Positions 1 to 8,087 of a DNA stretch of 39,991 nt are shown here, piece after piece. The stretch comes from UBA7960 sp964348755. Its GTDB lineage: Bacteria > Bacteroidota > Bacteroidia > Bacteroidales > UBA7960. The stretch lies in the NCBI GenBank assembly GCA_964348755.1, contig CAYGDW010000020.1, forward strand, positions 1 through 39,991. Reading direction: 5' to 3'. The notes below the pieces were generated by a model that saw nothing but the letters and a program-made list of their open reading frames with translations, had not been told where the DNA came from and did no database searches. Numbering within the stretch: position 1 is the first letter of the stretch; every line of letters begins with the position of its first letter. The position numbers were made by a program, and so were the translations under genes.

Positions 1-112
1 CGAGTAAAGTAATGAGATTGGTCTTGAAACCTTCAATTTCAGTCCTGTTCGGTTTCACTTTTAAAAAGGCTTTGTTTAATGCCTTTCGTGGTTTCAATTC
101 TTTTAAAATCAT
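1..112 (-). CDS. N-terminus of a probable type IIG restriction-modification methylase (cut by window edge)
   Basis: A leftward reading frame opens with ATG at 112 and stays open for 37 codons to the window edge. Its first residues, MILKELKPRKALNKAFLKVK, followed by a PNRTEIEGFKTNLITLL stretch, match my memory of the conserved N-terminus of large Bacteroidota Eco57I-type (type IIG) restriction/methylase proteins (the DUF7149-like leader). The catalytic methylase and nuclease parts would lie left of the window, so the function is inferred from the leader alone. The upstream gene-free stretch with a mobile repeat fits an accessory restriction locus. I am moderately sure that it is coding and less sure of the family. 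Confidence 0.55.
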   Translation of the reverse strand, partial: MILKELKPRKALNKAFLKVKPNRTEIEGFKTNLITLL

Positions 113-701
113 CTGCAAATTATATTTTCTTTTTCAGTCGGTTAAGATAAGGTTTTCGGTTGGAACGGTGTCAGGGCGTTGGTAAAAAAATGGCTTCCCA
201 ATAAAAATACGGGACAAGCTTTTTGGTTTTTTGAGCGTTGGCTCGTGTGTCGGAAAAAACCAAATGTGCCAATGCGGGGTGGCAGAATTTCAAAATCACT
301 ATTGTCCGATAAAGAAAAAAGGGTAGAATTTTATGCATGAGATTCCTCCCTACGTTCGGAATGACAGTCAGTTAGCTTTTTATTAAGGGGGGTAGGTGGC
401 GGCGAAGCCATCACCTACCCACCAAATTGCCAAAATATTTGAAAACCCTGTTATTTCGAGCGGAACCAGAAATCACGTAATTTTTGTCGGCCAGTAGAAT
501 TTCAAAATATTTTGTGCGGTGGGAAAAAAATAAAAAACATTGGGTCGGTCAGCGTGTCGGCTCAGTTGCTGTCCGTTAGTAATATCGTTTCTATGTCTTT
601 GGTCACTTGTCAAAATGGTTTAATTTTTTTGTTTCTGTCACTCGTTTGTTTGTCGTGTCGCTGTCTTTTTACACTTGCTGCATTACGGTTAATAAATACC
701 A
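113..701. other. Gene-free, strand-skewed intergenic stretch with one MITE-like copy
   Basis: No convincing gene lies here. The short open frames over 512-850 have no recognisable protein content. Outside the repeat copy at 297-497, the + strand is strongly G/T-rich and the opposite strand reads as C/A-rich, for example around 225-285 and 540-660. This skew is unlike the neighbouring genes and resembles intergenic filler that I associate with accessory loci of Bacteroidota. It separates the 3' end of the FAD/Fe-S oxidoreductase from the start of the partial restriction gene. I see no tRNA, terminator or promoter motif that I would defend. Confidence 0.5.
297..497 (-). repeat. MITE-like element, copy 1 (inverted)
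   Basis: This copy lies in reverse orientation relative to the others. It begins CACTATTGTCCGAT at 297 and ends CCAGTAG at 497. Subterminal arms related to those of the other copies are present, and a central hairpin occupies 390-420 with a GAA loop on the + strand (TTC in element orientation). Its stem has one A/C mismatch and one G-T pair. The 13 bases AGAATTTCAAAAT at 284-296 recur exactly at 496-508, so the element is bounded by a direct repeat, as expected of insertion with target duplication. The last bases of the right terminus overlap that repeat, so the exact right boundary is uncertain by a few bases. Confidence 0.8.
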
Positions 702-3647
702 TCAGGTGTTTCGCAACGAGAGGAACAGTACTTCGGCCGGGTGTACGGCCTTACGTCCTGTGCCATCAAAAATCTGTTGCCTGCAACTGGTGCCGGCTGC
801 TGCTATAATTGCATGTGCCGGGGCTTTTCTAATGGCTGGAAAAAGTTGAATGTCGGCAATTTGCATGCTAAGTTCATAATGTTCTTTTTCAAAACCGAAA
901 GATCCGGCCATGCCGCAGCAGCCGCAGTCAATAAGGCTTACGTGGTTGTTCGGGGCCATTCTGAGCATTTGAAGCGTATAATCGGGTTTTGAGAGGGCTT
1001 TTTGGTGGCAGTGCCCATGAAAATATATTTCGCGCCTTTCGGCAGAAAAAACTCCTGCATCAATTCGGCCGGCTTCGTGTTCGCGGCAAATAAACTCTTC
1101 GATGGTAAAGCTATTCCCTGCCAGTTCTACAGCCTTTTTACGTAGTTCTTCGCCGCAAAGGTCGGGGTACTCATCCCTTAAACTCAATATTGCCGAAGGC
1201 TCAATACCAACAAGTGGTTGGTCTGCAATTACATAGTCAATAAGTGTGCGGATATTTTGCTCGGCAATGTTTTTTGCCTTATTTAGCAATCCTTTTGAAA
1301 TGGCTGCCCGCCCACTCTCAACATGAGGGGGTATTTCGACCAAATAACCCATGCCATTGAGCAGGCAAATGGCACTTATTCCGGTTTGAACATCGTGGTA
1401 GTTGGTAAATTCATCACAGAAAAACCATACTTTTTTGTGGCCATTGACTTTATTGTTTAGGCTTTCAAGGTTTTTGGCGGCCCATTTTTCGAGGGTAGTA
1501 TTGTGTAGCAACGGCAAGCTTCTCTTTTGGTGAAAGCCCAGTAGTTTTTTTATGAATCCTCCTGAAAGCCAGCTTTTGGCCAGACTGTTGTAAACATTTG
1601 GGGCAAATGAAGCTATTTTGTTCAGCCGTTCGACATTGGCAATCAAATTTGCTTTTATAGGGATACCGTTTGCGTTGTAGTAGTGTTGCAATACCTCGGC
1701 TTTATATCGGGCCATGTCTATGTTTGAAGGGCATTCTGACTTGCATGCCTTGCAAGCGAGGCACAGGTCGAGCACCTGCAAAAGTTCTTTATGGTCGAAG
1801 GGGTTCTTTTTAGGAGAGTTGGTTATGATTTCGCGCAGCACATTGGCGCGACCGCGAGTTGTGTCGGTTTCGTTTAGGGTTGCGTGGTACGAAGGGCACA
1901 TAGCTCCGCCCATTGAGGCTGGCTTTCGGCAATCGGCCGACCCGTTGCATTGCTCCACAGCCCTCAAAAATCCCCGGGTTTTCGCGAAATTAAAATACGT
2001 TTTGATTTTTGGTTCGGGCTGCCCTGGCTGGTAACGCAAAAATGTTTTCATTGATGGTGTGCTGGTAATTTTGCCTGGGTTTAGCAAGTGGTGTGGGTCC
2101 CATGTTGCCTTTACTTCCCTTAGCATCGAATATACCCTTTTGCCAAGCATTAACTCAATAAACTCACCCCTTAACCGCCCATCGCCATGCTCGCCACTTA
2201 GGGAGCCCCTAAAACGCTTTACCAAAAGTGCAGTTTCATGGGCAATGGTGTAAAACCGCTCTACATCGGCAGGATTTTTCAGATTCAGTACCGGCCTTAT
2301 ATGCAGCTCGCCGGTGCCAATGTGGGCATAATACACACAATTAAGCCCAAGGCGCTCAAGAATTAGGGTCAGCTCGCCAATAAAACGGGGCAGATCGTTA
2401 ACGTGCACGGCGGCATCTTCAATAACCGCGACAGGCTTTGCATCGCCAGGCATATTCGAAAGCGCCCCAAGACCCGCTTTGCGTAGCGACCAAACGCGGT
2501 TTATATTATTGCCCAGCACGAGCGGAAAATGATTACCCAATCCACTTTTTCGCAATGCCGTTTCAAGTGCCATTGCCTTTTCGGTTATCTGGGGCAGTGT
2601 TTGTTCTGCAAACTCAACAATAAGTATGGCACCCGGATCCCCGTTTACAAAAAAACGGTTTTGTTGCTGCGAAATATTCTCTTTTGTGCAATCGAGTATA
2701 GCTTTGTCAATAAGCTCTACGGCTGCTGGCTTGTGCTGAAGGGCTATAAGGTTGGCCTGCAGGGCTTCGGCCACGCTTTCAAGGTGCACGCAAACAAGGC
2801 CTTTTTGGGATGGCGGCAGTTTTACCAGGTTGAGTTTAATTTCGGTAAATAGTGCAAGAGTGCCTTCAGAACCTGCCAGCAATTTGCAAAAGTTGAACTT
2901 TTGGTTGGTATCTGAAAAAGGTTCCGAATCCAATAAAAGGTCAAGGGCATAGCCTGTGTTTCTGCGGTTGAGCCGGGAATCGGGATATTGATCAGAAATT
3001 TCGGTTTGGTTTTCGGTCTTCGACAATAATTCATAAATATGGCTATATATCCTGCTTTCAAGTGAATTGCCTATACACTTTTTCCTGAAAGAGTCATTGT
3101 CGAGTTCTTTAAAAACTACTTCGCTGCCATCAGATAGAATGGCATTAATTGCCAGGGTGTGGTCGCGAGTGCTGCCATAAACCAGCGAATGCGCCCCACA
3201 CGCGTTATTGGCCACCATTCCACCCAGCATGCAGCGGTTCGAAGTAGATGTTTCAGGCCCGAAAAACAGGCCATGTGGTTCGAGAAAACAGTTCAGGTCA
3301 TCAGGTATTACACCCGGCTCAACACGTACCCAACGTTCGGCAATGTTAAGTTCCAAAATTCGGTTCATGTACCTTGAGAAGTCTATAACCATTCCGTGAC
3401 CTACCACCTGGCCGGCCAAAGAGGTTCCCGCAGTACGGGGTATTACGGGTAATTGATGCTGATGGCAAAAGGCAATAATCAGTTTCAGATCATCTTTGCC
3501 GGCAGGCCGGCAAACGGCTGCAGGTATCTCACGGTAAACCGAAGCATCGGTTGCATAAAGCATACGCCAGGTTTGGTCGTGCATTATATCGCCCTTAAGC
3601 TGCCGGGCAAGCAAATCGAAAGGGTAGTGTCCGGCTGAATCTGACAT
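702..3647 (-). CDS. FAD-binding and 4Fe-4S oxidoreductase (YdiJ/D-lactate or D-2-hydroxyglutarate dehydrogenase type)
   Basis: This is a 981-residue fusion with the same architecture and length as Escherichia coli YdiJ. The N-terminal half is a PCMH-type FAD-binding domain with PRTAGTSLAG near 70-79, followed by an FAD-oxidase C-terminal domain ending in SGEHGDGRLRG near 484-494. The second half carries Cys567, Cys573 and Cys584, then a ferredoxin-type cluster CLACKACKSEC at 629-639, and a late GHCHQK...CGCCG heterodisulfide-reductase-like motif. Such enzymes oxidise a D-2-hydroxy acid and pass electrons through Fe-S centres to the quinone pool. The nearby DUF1338 gene (36-bp gap) makes D-2-hydroxyglutarate an attractive substrate, but D-lactate or glycolate cannot be excluded. 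The ATG at 3647 has no competing start. Confidence 0.87.
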   Translation of the reverse strand: MSDSAGHYPFDLLARQLKGDIMHDQTWRMLYATDASVYREIPAAVCRPAGKDDLKLIIAFCHQHQLPVIPRTAGTSLAGQVVGHGMVIDFSRYMNRILELNIAERWVRVEPGVIPDDLNCFLEPHGLFFGPETSTSNRCMLGGMVANNACGAHSLVYGSTRDHTLAINAILSDGSEVVFKELDNDSFRKKCIGNSLESRIYSHIYELLSKTENQTEISDQYPDSRLNRRNTGYALDLLLDSEPFSDTNQKFNFCKLLAGSEGTLALFTEIKLNLVKLPPSQKGLVCVHLESVAEALQANLIALQHKPAAVELIDKAILDCTKENISQQQNRFFVNGDPGAILIVEFAEQTLPQITEKAMALETALRKSGLGNHFPLVLGNNINRVWSLRKAGLGALSNMPGDAKPVAVIEDAAVHVNDLPRFIGELTLILERLGLNCVYYAHIGTGELHIRPVLNLKNPADVERFYTIAHETALLVKRFRGSLSGEHGDGRLRGEFIELMLGKRVYSMLREVKATWDPHHLLNPGKITSTPSMKTFLRYQPGQPEPKIKTYFNFAKTRGFLRAVEQCNGSADCRKPASMGGAMCPSYHATLNETDTTRGRANVLREIITNSPKKNPFDHKELLQVLDLCLACKACKSECPSNIDMARYKAEVLQHYYNANGIPIKANLIANVERLNKIASFAPNVYNSLAKSWLSGGFIKKLLGFHQKRSLPLLHNTTLEKWAAKNLESLNNKVNGHKKVWFFCDEFTNYHDVQTGISAICLLNGMGYLVEIPPHVESGRAAISKGLLNKAKNIAEQNIRTLIDYVIADQPLVGIEPSAILSLRDEYPDLCGEELRKKAVELAGNSFTIEEFICREHEAGRIDAGVFSAERREIYFHGHCHQKALSKPDYTLQMLRMAPNNHVSLIDCGCCGMAGSFGFEKEHYELSMQIADIQLFPAIRKAPAHAIIAAAGTSCRQQIFDGTGRKAVHPAEVLFLSLRNT

Positions 3648-3682
3648 GAAGAAAAAATTAATGTTAAAATTAGCCTGGGGGA

Positions 3683-4504
3683 TTACATACCCTGCTGCTT
3701 TTTGTAATAGTTGGTGCTTTCGAAAATCTTATCGGCATTTGCTGCAATAAATCCGCTGTATTCCTTGTTGTTTTGGTCTTTGTACCTTAGGGTAAATTCG
3801 TAAAAACAAGCTGGAATTTCAAAAACGCCATCAGCAAATTCAAAAGGAATAATTTCTGCCTTGGTCGAGCTTTGCTCAAGCAATTCGGCCGGGGTACCAT
3901 AAATCTCGCTTCCGTCAACCACATTCATCAAATATCCGTGGTTTTTAATAAATTGATTGACCTGCTGCAGTGTGTTGAATTGTTTAAAATCATTGACCTT
4001 TACGGCAAAATGGTTGGCGCGGTAACCGTAAACCAACGTCCAGGCTGCATACTCGCTTTCTTGCCTTAAGGTTTCGTAAGTTTCCAAAGGTATTTTCCCC
4101 CAGATACTTCCGCCAAAAACAAGGTTTGGGTCATTATACACGCTGCTATCAATGGCATTGAGCCGCTCAAGCACTGTCGTTTGTAAAAAACTGCTGCATT
4201 GGTCAAGCAGTAATTCGCTTACAAATACTTTTGGGGCGCTCTGATTGTATTTATGTTCATAATGCCTGCCAGTTACTTTTTTTGCCTTAAACTCATAATC
4301 GCCTTTTTTCTCATATCCGTTTTCAGTAAAAATCCGGGCAATTACGTCCATGTTCACACGGGGGTCGTTAAAGGTGCGAAGGGCTATATGATCATGCACC
4401 ACCTGTTCGCCCTGGTTTGTAAAAAGTTTGTAAATCTGCAGGGCTCCGGGGTTTTTCGCCACATAGGGTGTCCAGAAACGGTTAAAAATTTCGGTAGTTT
4501 CCAT
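3683..4504 (-). CDS. DUF1338 family protein (2-oxoadipate dioxygenase/decarboxylase-like)
   Basis: The 273-residue product matches the DUF1338 family. The characterised member HglS of Pseudomonas putida is a non-haem Fe(II) enzyme that converts 2-oxoadipate to D-2-hydroxyglutarate during lysine breakdown. A plausible metal triad is visible: His39 in HDHIALRTF, His165 in RANHFAVKV and Glu236 in ACFYEF, spaced roughly as in HglS. The protein is clearly shorter than HglS (about 460 residues), as are other Bacteroidota members, so substrate identity is uncertain. It lies directly upstream of the FAD/Fe-S dehydrogenase on the same strand, so the two probably share a transcript. Start is ATG 4504. 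Confidence 0.82.
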   Translation of the reverse strand: METTEIFNRFWTPYVAKNPGALQIYKLFTNQGEQVVHDHIALRTFNDPRVNMDVIARIFTENGYEKKGDYEFKAKKVTGRHYEHKYNQSAPKVFVSELLLDQCSSFLQTTVLERLNAIDSSVYNDPNLVFGGSIWGKIPLETYETLRQESEYAAWTLVYGYRANHFAVKVNDFKQFNTLQQVNQFIKNHGYLMNVVDGSEIYGTPAELLEQSSTKAEIIPFEFADGVFEIPACFYEFTLRYKDQNNKEYSGFIAANADKIFESTNYYKKQQGM

Positions 4505-4632
4505 TGGTAAAGAATTTGTTTTACGAAAAAAAAGCGCAAAAGGCCAAGGTTTGATAATTCAAAAGTCGTAAACGAAAAACACAAACAACTACAATCACTC
4601 CCGGTCAATATTACAAAAGAACTGGCAATAAA

Positions 4633-5091
4633 CTATTCCTTTTCAAAATCGCGATCATTGGTAAGCAATAAAACAATATGGCGCAGCAAAAAAAGAGTTA
4701 GAAGCGGGAAAGCAACAGTGAATATTAATTTTATCCAGATTTTATTGAATAATCCGCTAATTATCAGCACCCAAATTGTTGCCAGAAACAAAAGGTCAAT
4801 TAAGATTACCAGGGTGTTGCCTGGTTCTTTTAGCATCCATGCAGGTAACGGAAAATCGTTTTGCTTAATGGCTGATGCCTTTACAAGCCTGTAAGAGCAA
4901 ACCACCCAAATACCAGGCATAACAAATCCCAGCAATATGCCCACTGCATGAAAAGGCAAATGCCCGAGCGAATAAAGAAGCCCCATTGCAAACTGACCGA
5001 AAAAGTTTAACCAAAAGTTGGCTTTTGTTCCAGCCGAGGCATCAATAAAAACACGAAGAATTTTAGAAATGGAAATTTCGTTTTCAGACAT
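4633..5091 (-). CDS. Small integral membrane protein of unknown function
   Basis: I do not recognise a named family. The product (152 residues from ATG 5091) has a short polar N-terminus (MSENEISISK) and about four hydrophobic segments. Two lie near residues 30-65, including a Gly-rich GLLYSLGHLPFHAVGILLGF stretch. The other two are near 90-140, and the protein ends in a charged tail. A longer frame starts at a TTG at 5100, but the ATG nine bases inside is the better start. It sits upstream of the DUF1338 gene on the same strand, with a gap of about 130 bases and no obvious terminator, so co-transcription is possible but unproven. Confidence 0.6.
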   Translation of the reverse strand: MSENEISISKILRVFIDASAGTKANFWLNFFGQFAMGLLYSLGHLPFHAVGILLGFVMPGIWVVCSYRLVKASAIKQNDFPLPAWMLKEPGNTLVILIDLLFLATIWVLIISGLFNKIWIKLIFTVAFPLLTLFLLRHIVLLLTNDRDFEKE

Positions 5092-5204
5092 GGATTTCAA
5101 ATAAGTTGCCAGGTATGTTTTTTCAATCCAAAAATAAATTTATTTTGCAATCGGATTGACAAAGGTTTTAAAGTTTCCTCAATTATTCACTTAAACCACA
5201 AATT

Positions 5205-6575
5205 ATGAGAAAAACCAAAACCATGAGCAAATTTTTTCTGTTTGCTTTCTTTTTAATGTTTCTTTTTGCCACATCTGGCGAATCCTTTGCCCTGGGCAAC
5301 GAAACAACCCCTCAGCCTGCTGCAAAAACTGGCTGGCGGCTTGGTGGGGTGTTGCCAACAATAACCTTCGACAGCGACCTGGGTTTTCAATACGGCGCCC
5401 TTGTTAATATTTTTAACTACGGCGATGGTACAAGATTTCCGCGCTACGACCATTCCCTTTACTTTGAAGTATCTCGATTTACCAAGGGAAGCGGATACAA
5501 CCGTTTTTTCTATGATTCTGACCAACTTGTAAAAGGCATTCGAACAACATTCGACCTGAGTTATATTACCGACCCGCTATATAGTTTTCATGGATTTAAC
5601 GGATATGAGTCGGTTTTTAATCCCGATTTTATTGATCAGGAAAGCAGTTCATATATTACCCGTGCCTTTTATGCTCATGACCGAAAAATGTTTCGCACAA
5701 AGATTGACTTGCAGGGCCGACTTTCAGGAGATAACCTCAGGTGGATTTCCGGTTTTGAAGTTTATAACTTTTCTGTTGGATCGATTAATATTGAAAAGTT
5801 AAATAAAGGCAAGGAAGGCGATGATATTTTGCCTGAAGTTCCCGGTTTGTTTGATCATTATGTTTCCTGGGGGCTTATTCAGCCCGGCGAAGCCGAAGGG
5901 GGCTGGGTAAATTACCTCAAGGCCGGACTATCGTTCGATACCCGCGACAACGAGCCAAACCCCATGAAGGGTATATGGTCAGAAGCCGTATTAATGTTGG
6001 CCCCCGGGTTTTTGGTAAGTAACGAGGGGTTTGGGCATGCCAAACTGTCGCTTACTCACCGGCAGTATTTTACCCTGATCGAAAACGATTTGTCCTTTGC
6101 TTATCGCCTTGGCCTTCAAAGAACCATTGCTGGTAAAGCTCCGTTTTATGTACAGCCACTGCTGGTTACATCTTTTTTAAGAGGTAACACCAACGAAGGT
6201 CTCGGAGGTTCAAAAAGCCTTCGCGGAATTTTGCGCAACCGGGTGGTTGGCGATGGCATTGCCATGGGTAATTTTGAGTTACGCTGGAAATTTGTTCATT
6301 TCAATATAGGCGCCACCAATGTTTATTTGGGCCTCAATGGTTTTGTAGATGGAGGCCTGGTTTTTGCCCCCATTCAGATAGACTTCGCTAACGTGCCAAC
6401 CAATCAACAACAAATCCATTTTCTGGAAGATGAAAGCGGCCTGCACATGAGCGCAGGTGCCGGGTTACGAATTGCCATAAATCAAAACTTTGTCATTGCT
6501 GCCGATTTTGGAAGGGCTTTTGATAAACGCGACGGAAATACCGGCTTTTATATTGGCCTGAATTACCTGTTTTAG
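5205..6575 (+). CDS. Outer-membrane beta-barrel of the Omp85/BamA-TamA surface-antigen type
   Basis: The 456-residue protein starts with a signal peptide (hydrophobic core FFLFAFFLMFLFATSG, cleavage probably after SFA near residue 29). A mature domain follows with repeated amphipathic strands rich in aromatic residues and Gly. It ends in phenylalanine (YIGLNYLF), the classic C-terminal signature of barrels inserted by the BAM machinery. The late region (LRGNTNEGLGGSKSLRGILRNR and the C-terminal strands) resembles the bacterial surface-antigen (D15) barrel. No POTRA domains are visible and the protein is too short to be BamA itself. This fits the short BamA/TamA-like outer-membrane proteins common in Bacteroidota, whose job is not established. 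A 35-base gap to the next gene suggests an operon. Confidence 0.75.
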   Translation: MRKTKTMSKFFLFAFFLMFLFATSGESFALGNETTPQPAAKTGWRLGGVLPTITFDSDLGFQYGALVNIFNYGDGTRFPRYDHSLYFEVSRFTKGSGYNRFFYDSDQLVKGIRTTFDLSYITDPLYSFHGFNGYESVFNPDFIDQESSSYITRAFYAHDRKMFRTKIDLQGRLSGDNLRWISGFEVYNFSVGSINIEKLNKGKEGDDILPEVPGLFDHYVSWGLIQPGEAEGGWVNYLKAGLSFDTRDNEPNPMKGIWSEAVLMLAPGFLVSNEGFGHAKLSLTHRQYFTLIENDLSFAYRLGLQRTIAGKAPFYVQPLLVTSFLRGNTNEGLGGSKSLRGILRNRVVGDGIAMGNFELRWKFVHFNIGATNVYLGLNGFVDGGLVFAPIQIDFANVPTNQQQIHFLEDESGLHMSAGAGLRIAINQNFVIAADFGRAFDKRDGNTGFYIGLNYLF

Positions 6576-6610
6576 CAGCAACGGCCATTAATAAGGAAGT
6601 TTTCTACTGT

Positions 6611-7300
6611 ATGAAATCTGAAATGAAACCTCATTCTGTTAAATATAAAGGATTGGGCCCTACCGGCCTGATCCTTTTTACACTTCTTGCATTTGGTCTT
6701 TGCACAGCCGGCATTTTTTTTCTAACAACTGACCGGAATAAAAAATTGGCAGCTGTTCAAAATCCGGCGCAATCAGCAGGGTTTTTTGAAAACAACACTT
6801 ATGTAAACCCGCTGCTTGGCTGGAAAATTGATTTTCCGCAAGGTATGACCCTGCTTGATCAGAATCAAATGCAAGACTGGCATCAACTGCCAGAAATTTA
6901 TGGGTTTGATGCCAAAACAGAAAACCAGGTCAACCTTTTTCTGGCCATGGGCGAGACCTTTTCGGTGGTTGTAATGGCCTGGATAGAGCCCCAGCCACAA
7001 ACTGAGACCCTGGCGACAATCAATCAATTTATTGACACTGAACAGGAAAAACTACGGCAGGCAATAACCCGCAAAACTTTGTTTGAAATCAATTGGGAAG
7101 TTACTGAGGTAATGGTAGATGGGGTACCATTTAAGCGAATGAATATAAAATTTATGCAAAGCGGTGATGAACAAAAGCAACAGGATATTTTTACAGGCCT
7201 TATTAATGAAAATTTGTTACATATCTCATTGGTTTATTACAAACCTTCTGCCGGCAGCCAGATTATGAATGCCATTATTGCATCGGAATTCGGGCATTGA
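6611..7300 (+). CDS. Membrane-anchored protein of unknown function
   Basis: The 229-residue product has a single N-terminal transmembrane segment near residues 17-38 (GLILFTLLAFGLCTAGIFFL), followed by a soluble domain that would be periplasmic. The soluble part begins with PLLGWKIDFPQGMTLLDQ, a pattern I associate with small lipoprotein-like domains that bind or sense something in the envelope, but I cannot assign a family. It follows the barrel gene at 5205 by 35 bases on the same strand and precedes a LolD-like ATPase, so an envelope role is reasonable but only inferred. A promoter-like motif after its stop suggests that the ATPase is separately expressed. Confidence 0.6.
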   Translation: MKSEMKPHSVKYKGLGPTGLILFTLLAFGLCTAGIFFLTTDRNKKLAAVQNPAQSAGFFENNTYVNPLLGWKIDFPQGMTLLDQNQMQDWHQLPEIYGFDAKTENQVNLFLAMGETFSVVVMAWIEPQPQTETLATINQFIDTEQEKLRQAITRKTLFEINWEVTEVMVDGVPFKRMNIKFMQSGDEQKQQDIFTGLINENLLHISLVYYKPSAGSQIMNAIIASEFGH

Positions 7301-7305
7301 CATTT

Positions 7306-7339
7306 TTTGTTGAATCAGCCATTTACTTTGATAACTTTG
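7306..7339 (+). promoter_or_regulatory. Bacteroidota-type promoter (TTTG / TAnnTTTG) upstream of the LolD-like gene
   Basis: A TAACTTTG at 7332-7339 matches the TAnnTTTG -7 element of Bacteroidota sigma-ABfr promoters, and a TTTG at 7306-7309 lies 22 bases upstream as a possible -33 element. The ATPase start at 7389 is about 50 bases downstream. This is a motif match only. Confidence 0.45.
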
Positions 7340-7388
7340 GTTGGCCGGAGTTGAGTCCGGCCAAATAAGATAATTTTAATATTTGTCT

Positions 7389-8039
7389 ATGATCCGTGCC
7401 GAAAATATTCATAAATCTTATAGCGGTTTAAAGGTTTTAAGAGGGATCAGCCTTGAGATTGCCTCCAGCGAAATTGTTTCGATAGTTGGTGCATCGGGAG
7501 CCGGAAAAACCACCCTTCTTCACATAATAGGAACCTTAGATGATTTCGATCAGGGCGAAGTTGTTATTAATAATCAAAACATCAAAGGGTTTAACGATCA
7601 AAGGCTTTCTGATTTCCGAAACCGCAACATAGGGTTTGTTTTTCAGTTTCATCATCTTTTACCCGAATTTAATGCGCTGGAAAATGTATGCATTCCGGCT
7701 TTTATAGCTGGCAAGGGCAAGGCAGAGGCCGCGAAAAGAGCCCAGGGTCTTTTGGAAATGCTTGGACTGGGCGAACGCCTTGATCATAAACCTGCAGAGT
7801 TGTCGGGAGGCGAGCAGCAGCGGGTGGCCGTAGCCCGAGCCCTTGTAAACAATCCGGCTGTGGTGCTGGCCGATGAGCCCAGCGGAAATCTCGACTCAAA
7901 GTCGTCGGAAGAACTGCACCGCCTTTTCTTCTCACTTCGTGAAACCCTTGGGCAAACATTTGTTATTGTTACCCACAACACCGAGCTTGCCAATATGGCC
8001 GACCGCAAACTTACCATTAAAGATGGCCTGATTGGGTAG
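7389..8039 (+). CDS. ABC transporter ATP-binding protein, LolD/MacB type
   Basis: This is a complete ABC ATPase of 216 residues when started at ATG 7389 (a TTG at 7383 gives two extra residues and is less likely). Walker A GASGAGKT spans 34-41, the Q-loop FQFHHLLPEF follows, the signature LSGGEQQRVAVARAL is intact, and Walker B is VVLADEP followed by the SGNLD D-loop and the ITVTH-type switch histidine (VIVTHN). Sequence and length fit the LolD/MacB/FtsE group, which drives lipoprotein release or envelope efflux without substrate passing through the ATPase. No FtsX/MacB-like permease gene is adjacent, so the partner must be elsewhere. Downstream ligA is convergent. Confidence 0.85.
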   Translation: MIRAENIHKSYSGLKVLRGISLEIASSEIVSIVGASGAGKTTLLHIIGTLDDFDQGEVVINNQNIKGFNDQRLSDFRNRNIGFVFQFHHLLPEFNALENVCIPAFIAGKGKAEAAKRAQGLLEMLGLGERLDHKPAELSGGEQQRVAVARALVNNPAVVLADEPSGNLDSKSSEELHRLFFSLRETLGQTFVIVTHNTELANMADRKLTIKDGLIG

Positions 8040-8087
8040 CTTGTAAATTTAAGCCCGATAAAGTTCTTGATATACAAGCTAAGCAGT

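Noticed and set aside
512..849. Two overlapping short + strand frames near the left end
   Set aside because: They run into the antisense of the FAD/Fe-S gene and show no signal peptide, domain or promoter that I would defend.
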